DNA from: Pseudomonadota bacterium
GTDB lineage: Bacteria > Pseudomonadota > Gammaproteobacteria > Enterobacterales > Succinivibrionaceae
Length of the DNA stretch: 5,987 bases
Assembly (NCBI GenBank): GCA_023460615.1
Contig: JAEWPL010000205.1
Span: 1-5,987, forward strand
Reading direction: 5' to 3'
Every line of letters begins with the position of its first letter. Position 1 is the stretch's first letter. Positions 1-5,987 of this stretch are shown here, piece by piece. The notes below the pieces were generated by a model. It saw only the letters and a program-made list of their open reading frames with translations, made no database searches and was not told the DNA's origin. Position numbers and translations under genes: made by a program.

Positions 1-948
1 ATTCAAAAGTCCACAGTTGGTGATCTCTTGATGCAGATATTCACAAATCTTTTTTAATCTTTGACGTCTGTCCTGACACTTTTGCACATAATCTAACATG
101 AAAGCATTGTGCTCAAAGCTTAGTGGAGATAAAGCTGTAGAAAAGATTAACTCTCTTGTAACATTGATAAAATATTCTCTTGCTACTTCATTACAGATAA
201 GAGCAGCTCCTTGAGAGCCTAGTGCTTTACCAAAAGTAGTAAGGATAAAATCGACATCTTTTACATAGCCTAAACTTGCACACAATCCTGCTCCATTGTC
301 GTTATAAAGACCAAAAGAGTGCGCCTCATCTACATACAAATAAACTTTATCAAAACGTTTTTTTATGGCTATTAACTTATCTAAATCACACTTATCACCA
401 TCCATACTAAAAATGGCTTCAGTGACCACAATAATTTGGTCATACTCTTCATAATACTCAGTGATAAGCTTTTCTAAATGCTCATAATCATTATGAGCAA
501 ACCTCAAGGCTTTACCTTGAGCATTTTGCATGCCATTGATAATAGAAGCATGGGCTAATTTGTCTGCTAAAATTAAAGTTTCTTTTGTTGCTAAAGCAGC
601 AATGATGCCTGAATTAGCAGCAAAGCCACTATTAAAAAACAAAGCTTTTTTTGAAAATAACTTTTCTATTTTATTTTGCGCTTTAGCATAACTTTCCTGC
701 GCACCTGTAAGCAAAGGAGAGCCTGAGGAGCTTAATCTGATGTTTTTAGGATCTACAGAGGATAAAAACTCCTCAGTAAGCTTTTGATCACAAGCTAGTC
801 CTAAATAATCATTTGAAGATAGATTAAGATACTTCTCACCTTTAAGATAGATGTAATTACCAAACTGCTTTTTACTTACAATAGCTCTTAGTTGACCGAT
901 ACTTTTACGATCCTCTAAAAGAGTTTGCATTTTCTGATATAAATTCAT
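1..948 (-). CDS. bioF: 8-amino-7-oxononanoate synthase (BioF), C-terminus cut by window edge
   Basis: PLP-dependent alpha-oxoamine synthase, which condenses pimeloyl-ACP/CoA with L-alanine to give 8-amino-7-oxononanoate in biotin synthesis; cytosolic. The minus-strand frame is open from the ATG at 948-946 to the window edge: 316 codons, against about 385 for the family, so roughly 70 C-terminal residues and the stop lie outside. Visible motifs: LNLSSNDYLGLA (41-52), SSSGSPLLTG (73-82), FFNSGFAAN (104-112), the cofactor-stacking His133 in AHAS, HND (152-154), EAIFSMDGD (177-185), VDEAHSFG (206-213, with PLP-contacting Asp207 and His210) and TFGKALGSQG (238-247), where Lys241 is the PLP Schiff-base lysine. 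2-Amino-3-ketobutyrate CoA ligase is the close alternative, but the SGSPLLTG and HASIING segments read as BioF. No Shine-Dalgarno sequence is apparent before the ATG. The start is chosen because its length to the LNLSSNDYLG motif matches BioF. It is transcribed divergently from pepD. Confidence 0.87.
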   Translation of the reverse strand, partial: MNLYQKMQTLLEDRKSIGQLRAIVSKKQFGNYIYLKGEKYLNLSSNDYLGLACDQKLTEEFLSSVDPKNIRLSSSGSPLLTGAQESYAKAQNKIEKLFSKKALFFNSGFAANSGIIAALATKETLILADKLAHASIINGMQNAQGKALRFAHNDYEHLEKLITEYYEEYDQIIVVTEAIFSMDGDKCDLDKLIAIKKRFDKVYLYVDEAHSFGLYNDNGAGLCASLGYVKDVDFILTTFGKALGSQGAALICNEVAREYFINVTRELIFSTALSPLSFEHNAFMLDYVQKCQDRRQRLKKICEYLHQEITNCGLLN

Positions 949-979
949 AATAGTAGCTAACGTGGGCAAATAAATGCTG

Positions 980-985
980 ATTTTA
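980..985 (-). promoter_or_regulatory. possible -10 element for bioF
   Basis: Read on the minus strand this is TAAAAT, about 30 bases before the bioF ATG, with only a poor -35 match (TTTTCT) 17 bases further upstream. It is the best candidate I see for the bioF promoter. No convincing BirA (biotin repressor) operator overlaps it. The assignment is by eye and weak. Confidence 0.25.
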
Positions 986-1106
986 ACAGAATACAAGGCT
1001 TTAGAAAAAGCGTTCTTTACAAAGGCATTAAACTAAAAATTAGAAAGCGTACAAAAAAGTGCACAAAAAAATAGCGATAAGTATAAAAATTTGCACTAAT
1101 AAAATG

Positions 1107-1112
1107 TATAAT
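1107..1112 (+). promoter_or_regulatory. candidate -10 element (distal) for pepD operon
   Basis: Perfect TATAAT hexamer 61 bases before the pepD GTG. No good -35 lies at 16-18 bases (the sequence there is A-rich). The surrounding 949-1173 intergenic stretch is very AT-rich, so chance matches are expected. A transcript from here would carry a leader of about 55 bases. Confidence 0.35.
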
Positions 1113-1136
1113 AATCAAATTTCTTTATCAAAAGAT

Positions 1137-1142
1137 TATAAT
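1137..1142 (+). promoter_or_regulatory. candidate -10 element (proximal) for pepD operon
   Basis: A second perfect TATAAT hexamer, 31 bases before the pepD GTG, would give a short leader of about 25 bases that still contains the ribosome binding site. The -35 region is again poor. I cannot tell from sequence which of the two hexamers is used, or whether both are. Confidence 0.4.
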
Positions 1143-1162
1143 AAAGTCAAACATAATTAAAA

Positions 1163-1166
1163 AAGG
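1163..1166 (+). promoter_or_regulatory. ribosome binding site of pepD
   Basis: AAGG within an A-rich run, 7 bases before the GTG at 1174. It supports GTG as the real start: the first in-frame ATG downstream is codon 78, inside the first metal-binding motif, so no shorter start is plausible. Confidence 0.6.
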
Positions 1167-1173
1167 TTAAAAA

Positions 1174-2628
1174 GTGATCACAGCTATTTCAAATCTAGAG
1201 CCTAAGTCTTTGTGGAACATTTTCGGGGAGATTACAAATATTCCTCGCCCATCTGATCATGAAGAAAAAATTGCAGACTTTATTATCAATTTTGCTAAAA
1301 CCCACAATTTAAAGTGGGAGCAAGATCCTATAGGCAATGTCATAGTAGATATTGCTGCTACTGATGATAAAAAGCACAGTCCATGTGTGATTTTACAAGG
1401 TCACATGGATATGGTAGCTGTAGTTGAAAACGGCTATGAGCATGACTTTTTAAACGCACCAATTGAAGCGTATGTAGATAAAAACAAAATTAGAGCAAAG
1501 CATACTACTTTAGGTGCAGATAACGGCATTGCTATTGCCATGATGCTCGCTTTAGTCAAAGAGCAAAACTTATCCCACGGTCCTTTAAGATTTATTTTCA
1601 CTGTCTGTGAAGAAACTTCTATGAAAGGTGCTTTAAACCTTGATAAAAAATATTTACAAGGTGATTATCTAATCAATCTAGATTCAGAGGATAACGGTTA
1701 TTTATTTGTAGCCTGTGCTGGCTCTGCTGATATCAACATCAAATTCAATTACGAACCAGTTAAAACAGAAAACACTAAAGCTATAACCTTTAATTTAACT
1801 GGTTTTAAAGGTGGCCATTCTGGTGCAGACATCCATTTAGGTAGAGCTAATGCTATTAAGTTACTTGCTGCGATTTTGAATAATCTAAGTGACAATTTTG
1901 ATTTCTTTATTCAAGATCTGCAAGGTGGTACTGTAAGAAACTCAATTCCAGCTAAAGCTAGTGTTACTGTTGCTGTAGATGTAAATCAATTTGACGAGTT
2001 TAAAAATGCCTTTAAACAGCAATTTGACAAGCAACGCAAGATTTATGAAGATACAGATCCTGCTTTAGACTACACTATAGCTTCTGCTTTAGTTACAGAA
2101 GCTTTAGCTACAAGTCAAACTTTAGATTTAATTCATCTATTACAAGCACTACCAGATGGTGTAGCAAAGATTTCTCCAATTTACGAAGGTAACATTATTC
2201 AAACCTCAATTAACACAGGTGTAGTAAGTACAGAGAAAAACTGTGTAAATATATGTTTATTACCTCGTTCTTTATCTAACCTTGAGTTAGAGGAAATGAT
2301 TAACAAAGTTGTAGCTTTATGCGATCTTGTAGAAGAAGATCTTGAAGTTGAAGTTTCAAATCAACATCAAGCATGGTGTTCACCAAAAGAGAACAAACTT
2401 ATAGATGTATTAAAACAAACCTATAAACAAGAAACTTCTCAAGAGTTAAAAATTACAGCTTTACACGCAGGGGTTGAATGCGCTCAGTTTGCAGCTTTAA
2501 ACCCACAATTACAATTAGTATCTATTGGTCCTACTATTGAGCATCCACATTCTATTGATGAATCATTAGATATCAAAGGCACCAAAGAAATTTATTCAAC
2601 CTTAGTTCGCGCTTTAGCGATGCTTTAA
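1174..2628 (+). CDS. pepD: aminoacyl-histidine dipeptidase PepD (peptidase family M20C)
   Basis: Cytosolic di-zinc dipeptidase that splits Xaa-His and other unspecific dipeptides, completing peptide breakdown. At 484 residues it matches the usual PepD length (about 485), and the first 60 residues follow the E. coli protein closely (SLWNIFGEITNIPRPS.HEE). Metal and catalytic residues are all present: His77 and Asp79 (GHMDM), bridging Asp116 (GADNG), catalytic Glu146 and ligand Glu147 (CEET), Asp170 (LDSED) and ligand His459 (HPHS). The M20 lid/dimerisation domain lies at about 190-390 and carries GGHSG with His215; the HAGVEC motif is at 431-436. There is no signal peptide. Translation starts at GTG. 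It is the first gene of a two-gene operon; the stop is 17 bases before the GH13-like gene. The family call is firm; the exact dipeptide range cannot be read from sequence. Confidence 0.95.
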   Translation: MITAISNLEPKSLWNIFGEITNIPRPSDHEEKIADFIINFAKTHNLKWEQDPIGNVIVDIAATDDKKHSPCVILQGHMDMVAVVENGYEHDFLNAPIEAYVDKNKIRAKHTTLGADNGIAIAMMLALVKEQNLSHGPLRFIFTVCEETSMKGALNLDKKYLQGDYLINLDSEDNGYLFVACAGSADINIKFNYEPVKTENTKAITFNLTGFKGGHSGADIHLGRANAIKLLAAILNNLSDNFDFFIQDLQGGTVRNSIPAKASVTVAVDVNQFDEFKNAFKQQFDKQRKIYEDTDPALDYTIASALVTEALATSQTLDLIHLLQALPDGVAKISPIYEGNIIQTSINTGVVSTEKNCVNICLLPRSLSNLELEEMINKVVALCDLVEEDLEVEVSNQHQAWCSPKENKLIDVLKQTYKQETSQELKITALHAGVECAQFAALNPQLQLVSIGPTIEHPHSIDESLDIKGTKEIYSTLVRALAML

Positions 2629-2632
2629 TTAC

Positions 2633-2639
2633 AGGAAGG
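2633..2639 (+). promoter_or_regulatory. strong ribosome binding site of the GH13-like gene
   Basis: AGGAAGG, 6 bases before the ATG at 2646 and just 4 bases past the pepD stop. It is by far the best Shine-Dalgarno sequence in the window, better than those of pepD or the downstream transferase. It indicates co-transcription with pepD and suggests efficient translation of the second gene. Confidence 0.8.
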
Positions 2640-2645
2640 TAAATT

Positions 2646-4706
2646 ATGCGTCAGAACACTAGTTCTCCACGAGCTTCACTTCCATTTCAATGCTTTCATA
2701 CTTGTACTGCACCTAATTTAGCATCTAAGGTTGCAGTATTATTTGTAAGAGGCGCAAATCATAATAGATTGAAGATCTCCATTGCTACCTTTAGTGAAAA
2801 TGAAGATCACACTACCCAAATGCAGTACACAGGCTCTTGCTCTGGCATTCACCGCTTTGAAGCACCTTTGACTGCAGATAAAAGCCAAAACTTACTCACC
2901 TATTACTTTAAAATTGCCTTAAAAGACGAGAATGACAATATCGTTGATGTGGTATGGTATAGCTCTTTAGGTATGTCAAGAGAAACACCACTAAGACAAC
3001 ATTGCTATGCTATCGAACTATTCAATCCTCATCCACAATGGGCAATTGATTCTATTTTCTATCAGATTTATCCTGATAAGTTTGCCTCCTCTAGAGGCTA
3101 CTTCACTGTAGATGGTAATAAAGTAGCAACTGATGGTCCTATCAAGAACAAGGAATTTGAGTTTGCTAACATTGACGATACCCACTGCGGGGGTGATCTT
3201 GATGGTGTAGCAACTATGCTACCTTACATCAGAAGCTTAGGTTGTGACTCTATCTATTTAAGTCCTATTTTCAAAGCATCTACTGTGCATAAGTTCGATA
3301 CTGAAGACTATGATATGGTAGATCCTCACTTTGGTGGTAATGGTGCCTTAAAGAGACTTAGAACTGTAGCTCTAGGCTATGAGATGAAGATCATTTTACA
3401 TGGTACTTTTAACCATACAGGTGACTCTCATCCTTGGTTTGACCGTCAAGAACGTACTGGTAAAGGTGCTTTAAGACATAAAGACTCCCCTTATCGTGAG
3501 ATGTATACCTTTACCTCAGAAGGTGAACCTTATATCTCAGATGGTAAGGCAAATTATCCAAAACTTGACTATTCAAGCTATTTGACTCGTCATGCAATTT
3601 TTGAAGGCGAAAACAGTATCATCAAAAAGTGGCTTCGTGCACCATACGGCATTGATGGCTGGGTAATTGATGATGCCTCACAAGTAGGTGATGATGGTAA
3701 AGCTAAAAACAATCTAGAAAGATTGTCAGCTATGTGTCAATCTGCAAGAAACAGCCACTTAGATTGTTTAATGCTAGGTCAATTTGGATCCGATCCACGA
3801 TATGCAATCTGCTCTGAAGGTAACGTAGATGGCACTATCAACTACACAGGTTTTATAAGCCCAATTAGAGCTTTCTTTGGTGGTGTAAACTTGCATGGAG
3901 ATCCAACTCCTTACACAGGTGACGATTTAAGACGTGCTTGTGAGGAATTCTCAGTTGGTGTCTCCCAACAAGTTAAATTGTGCCTTGTAAATCAATTAGA
4001 CAATTGTAAGATTTCTCGTTTCTACGACATTATTGGCGCTGATAAATATCTATACTTAGCAGCCCTTGCTTGTCTATTTACTTGGCGTGGTATTCCTTGT
4101 GTATACCAAGGTGATGAACTTGGTGATGTGATTGATAAATACCAAGTAGGTCCACGTGGCTTAATTCCATTTACCGCCATGAAAGACAGACATGTAAGCG
4201 TAAACTCTAATGATGTACAAAATGTCATCACCGAGCTTAGCCAAATTCGTCGCAACAATCCATCCTTCTCAAAAGGATCAATGCTCTTTGTTTGCGCTGG
4301 TGGCTCTTACTTTGGCTTTATCAGATTATACGAAAATCGCTTTAGTATTGTTTTTGTTAATGCTTCAAAGCAACAGGTAAAAGTAGAGCAAGGCTCAATG
4401 CTCTTCCCACTTTTAGCTGCTATCTATATGCCTGATGATTGTGGTAGCGACGATACTCAAGATTCTGGTGAGGACTTATTAATTCCTCTATCAGGAAGAA
4501 ACGTTCGTCGTGTAGATCATGGTGAAGGTCTTGAAGGTTTATACGCAATGCTTGCTCGTGAAACCATCAAAGTTCACTGCTATGGTGCTACAAGAAGCTC
4601 TAAAGAATTTGAAGAAAAATTCTTAAAAGAGCTATCAAATGGAAAATCCATAACCATTCCACCACGTAGTACTGTTATCGTAAGCAATCAAAAGAAAAAA
4701 GCTTAA
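2646..4706 (+). CDS. GH13 alpha-amylase-family protein, MalZ-like, with degenerate active site (probable pseudoenzyme)
   Basis: 686 residues with no signal peptide, so probably cytosolic. Order: N-terminal beta-sandwich domain (about 15-125) like that of MalZ/neopullulanase; GH13 barrel starting at WAIDSIFYQIYPDKFA (132-147), then GGDLDGV (182-188), SIYLSPIFKAS.VHKFDTEDY (202-222), domain B with the region V-like PKLDY (305-309), and LFTWRGIPCVYQGDELG (477-493); C-terminal domain from about 540. Closest family by eye is maltodextrin glucosidase MalZ (about 605 residues), so this protein is some 80 longer, with an acidic loop at 597-610. Active-site positions are changed: region I Asp is His252 (LHGTFNH; Asn256 and His257 kept); region II Arg is Val340 while nucleophile Asp342 stays; region III Glu is Gln379 or Gly378 depending on alignment; region IV His-Asp is Cys454-Lys455. 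Normal alpha-glucosidase activity is therefore very unlikely, and standard annotation as a maltodextrin glucosidase would mislead. The frame is intact, codon use looks like its neighbours', and the binding site for ribosomes is strong, which argues against a decaying gene. Function unknown. It is co-transcribed with pepD. Confidence 0.9.
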   Translation: MRQNTSSPRASLPFQCFHTCTAPNLASKVAVLFVRGANHNRLKISIATFSENEDHTTQMQYTGSCSGIHRFEAPLTADKSQNLLTYYFKIALKDENDNIVDVVWYSSLGMSRETPLRQHCYAIELFNPHPQWAIDSIFYQIYPDKFASSRGYFTVDGNKVATDGPIKNKEFEFANIDDTHCGGDLDGVATMLPYIRSLGCDSIYLSPIFKASTVHKFDTEDYDMVDPHFGGNGALKRLRTVALGYEMKIILHGTFNHTGDSHPWFDRQERTGKGALRHKDSPYREMYTFTSEGEPYISDGKANYPKLDYSSYLTRHAIFEGENSIIKKWLRAPYGIDGWVIDDASQVGDDGKAKNNLERLSAMCQSARNSHLDCLMLGQFGSDPRYAICSEGNVDGTINYTGFISPIRAFFGGVNLHGDPTPYTGDDLRRACEEFSVGVSQQVKLCLVNQLDNCKISRFYDIIGADKYLYLAALACLFTWRGIPCVYQGDELGDVIDKYQVGPRGLIPFTAMKDRHVSVNSNDVQNVITELSQIRRNNPSFSKGSMLFVCAGGSYFGFIRLYENRFSIVFVNASKQQVKVEQGSMLFPLLAAIYMPDDCGSDDTQDSGEDLLIPLSGRNVRRVDHGEGLEGLYAMLARETIKVHCYGATRSSKEFEEKFLKELSNGKSITIPPRSTVIVSNQKKKA

Positions 4707-4711
4707 ATTCT

Positions 4712-4748
4712 TAATACCTAGCCAAATGGCTAGGTATTAGTTATTTTT
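4712..4748 (+). terminator. rho-independent terminator of the pepD operon
   Basis: A perfect 13-base inverted repeat (TAATACCTAGCCA at 4712-4724 and its complement at 4727-4739), with a loop of 2 bases (or 4 if the innermost pair is open), is followed by a T-rich tract (TTATTTTTTT, 4741-4750). It begins 5 bases after the stop of the GH13-like gene, so it closes this operon and separates it from the polysaccharide gene downstream. Confidence 0.93.
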
Positions 4749-4788
4749 TTCCATTTCTTACTCATTCAAAACAAAACAAAACTTCACT

Positions 4789-4797
4789 TGCTATAAT
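4789..4797 (+). promoter_or_regulatory. extended -10 promoter upstream of the sugar-phosphate transferase
   Basis: TGCTATAAT: a perfect TATAAT (4792-4797) preceded by the TG of an extended -10 element at the right one-base spacing. No good -35 is seen at 17 bases (AAACAA), which is acceptable for extended -10 promoters. Transcription would start near 4804 and give a leader of about 115 bases before the ATG at 4922. That AT-rich leader shows no strong hairpin or riboswitch that I can recognise. Other TATAAA-like hexamers (4883-4888, 4890-4895) are possible alternatives. Confidence 0.5.
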
Positions 4798-4921
4798 AAT
4801 TTGCTAGAGTAAACACTTACAAAGTAATTGATAAATAGTAAACTAATGGCAATTAAAAACAGTTGCTGTAAATAAAGCTTACTATAAAGTATAAATATAA
4901 AGATTTCATTTGGTGGATTGA

Positions 4922-5987
4922 ATGTACCTCAATAAACGACGTGACAATTTATTAAGATATGCTTTGACCATATTAGGAGTATTTAGCGTAATTGTTGCTT
5001 TATATCTCTCTTACGGTCTTTATTTTAATGAATGGCACTATACTTTCAGACTTTCATCTTTCAAGGTATATTTACTCATTCTCTGTGGACTTAGCATTTT
5101 CTTAAATATGTTCACAGGCTTTAACATGTCCTTTTTATCAAGAGGGCTCTTTAAAGAAAGCTTAGTAGTTTGCCAAAATACCCTGATAATGCTCAGTGGT
5201 CTTATCCTTATTCTATTCTGGATGCACAGCTTATTTGACTCTCGTCGTTTAGTAGTTTTCTTATTCTGTGCCTTTTATGCTGTTTTTGATTTAGGTTTAC
5301 GCTTAAGCTTTAGATACTTCTTATTGCATATATACTTTAAAAGTAAATTCTCAAACAATTTACTTTTAATCACAGATGTAAATAAAAGTAAGAATGTTAT
5401 TGAAAAACTAACTCAAAGCAACGAGTGGTCACGTAAGATCTGTGGTGTGGTCTTATTTGACGACAACGACACCAAAAAGATCGGTGAGCATGAGGTGGTA
5501 TGCACTTTAGATAACCTATTAGCTTATGTAAGTAGCCATAGTGTAGATGAGATCTTTATCTGTACTAACAATATGGATTTTGATAGCACCTTTAAAGAAA
5601 CTTTAGCTAAGATTGAAGAAACAGGAATAAAACTCTCCTTTAAAATTAAAGACGATTTCTTTGAATTTATTCCTCATTCTTTCTCAAAGATTGACAAAAT
5701 TGGCGACTACTATTGTGTATCTATTAGTAGAAATTACTTCTCCTACAGAAACATCATCGCTAAGCATGTAATGGACTTCTTAGGTGGTTTAGTAGGTTGT
5801 ATGATTTTTGCTATCGCCTTTTGTATCCTAGGACCTATTATCAAACTAGATTCAAAAGGTCCTATTCTGTTTAAACAACAGCGTGTAGGTCGTAATGGTA
5901 GGATCTTTACCTGTTATAAATTCAGATCTATGCGTCAAGATGCTGAGGAGCTAAAAGCTGCCTTAATGAAAAAGAATGAAATGCATG
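4922..5987 (+). CDS. polyprenyl-phosphate sugar-phosphate transferase (WcaJ/WbaP type), C-terminus cut by window edge
   Basis: Inner-membrane enzyme that moves a sugar-1-phosphate from a nucleotide sugar to undecaprenyl phosphate, starting the repeat unit of an exopolysaccharide, capsule or O-antigen. 355 codons are in the window; the family usually has about 460-480. Four hydrophobic segments at about 12-34, 47-66, 82-103 and 109-127 are followed by a cytosolic nucleotide-binding-like domain (about 145-265, PF13727-type). Then comes the start of the bacterial sugar transferase domain: the re-entrant membrane helix (about 283-307, with the family's kinking proline at Pro305), KLDSKGPILFKQQRVGRNG (308-326) and YKFRSM..DAEELK (332-345). 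The catalytic Asp-Glu dyad (SLDELPQ-like) lies past the window end, so activity cannot be confirmed. The start is ATG with GGTGGA 4 bases upstream, a moderate ribosome binding site. The sugar specificity cannot be deduced. It is probably the first gene of a polysaccharide cluster with its own promoter. Confidence 0.88.
   Translation, partial: MYLNKRRDNLLRYALTILGVFSVIVALYLSYGLYFNEWHYTFRLSSFKVYLLILCGLSIFLNMFTGFNMSFLSRGLFKESLVVCQNTLIMLSGLILILFWMHSLFDSRRLVVFLFCAFYAVFDLGLRLSFRYFLLHIYFKSKFSNNLLLITDVNKSKNVIEKLTQSNEWSRKICGVVLFDDNDTKKIGEHEVVCTLDNLLAYVSSHSVDEIFICTNNMDFDSTFKETLAKIEETGIKLSFKIKDDFFEFIPHSFSKIDKIGDYYCVSISRNYFSYRNIIAKHVMDFLGGLVGCMIFAIAFCILGPIIKLDSKGPILFKQQRVGRNGRIFTCYKFRSMRQDAEELKAALMKKNEMH

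Noticed and set aside
961..1020. Upstream extension of bioF using in-frame TTG codons
   Set aside because: The frame stays open to a TAG near 1035-1033, but the extra residues have no counterpart in BioF, no ribosome binding site is seen, and the ATG at 948 already gives the expected N-terminus.
1012..1024. TTTACAA, resembling one half of a BirA (biotin repressor) operator near bioF
   Set aside because: The matching second half-site is absent at the expected 14-16 base spacing on either side, so this is probably chance in AT-rich DNA.
4022..4258. 78-codon open frame on the minus strand inside the GH13-like gene
   Set aside because: It lies fully antisense to a well supported coding region, its protein shows no recognisable motif, and it has no separate promoter or ribosome binding site that I can see.
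4767..4782. Three tandem CAAAA units
   Set aside because: Too short and too low in complexity to call a functional repeat; it may affect promoter bending but nothing supports that.
4859..4869. Short inverted repeat ACAG-TTG-CTGT in the leader of the transferase gene
   Set aside because: A four-base stem is too weak to act as an RNA structure or a convincing operator.
4846..4875. Nine-residue open frame (MAIKNSCCK) in the leader of the sugar-phosphate transferase
   Set aside because: It has no Shine-Dalgarno sequence and no adjoining attenuator hairpin; such short frames arise by chance.

Overview
The window holds four protein genes of an AT-rich bacterium, two of them cut by the window edges. 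The PepD-type dipeptidase and the MalZ-like architecture of the third gene point to a Gammaproteobacterium. The low GC content (judged by eye, not computed) would fit an anaerobic gut lineage such as the Succinivibrionaceae, but that placement is only an inference.

Layout: (1) positions 1-948, minus strand, the N-terminal 316 codons of a BioF-type 8-amino-7-oxononanoate synthase (biotin synthesis). (2) 949-1173, an AT-rich divergent promoter region. (3) 1174-2628, plus strand, a complete PepD-type aminoacyl-histidine dipeptidase (M20C) that starts with GTG. (4) 2646-4706, plus strand, a 686-residue protein of the GH13 alpha-amylase family, closest by eye to maltodextrin glucosidase MalZ. It lies 17 bases behind pepD with a strong ribosome binding site, so the two are almost certainly co-transcribed. 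(5) 4712-4748, a strong rho-independent terminator closing that operon. (6) 4749-4921, an AT-rich leader with an extended -10 promoter. (7) 4922 to the window end, a membrane-bound polyprenyl-phosphate sugar-phosphate transferase (WcaJ/WbaP type), probably the first gene of a polysaccharide locus that continues to the right.

The most notable item is the GH13 protein. Its fold markers are well kept, but the active-site motifs are rewritten: the general acid Glu is replaced by Gln (or Gly), the transition-state His-Asp pair is Cys-Lys, the invariant Arg before the nucleophile is Val, and the region I Asp is His. Only the nucleophile Asp remains. The reading frame is intact over 686 codons, so this looks like a maintained pseudoenzyme rather than a decaying gene. 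Its role is unknown; a sugar-sensing, scaffolding or regulatory role tied to the dipeptidase is speculation.

Apart from the pepD/GH13 pair, the genes seem functionally unrelated (biotin synthesis, dipeptide breakdown, surface polysaccharide), as in an ordinary chromosomal region. I saw no mobile element, CRISPR array, tRNA or rRNA.
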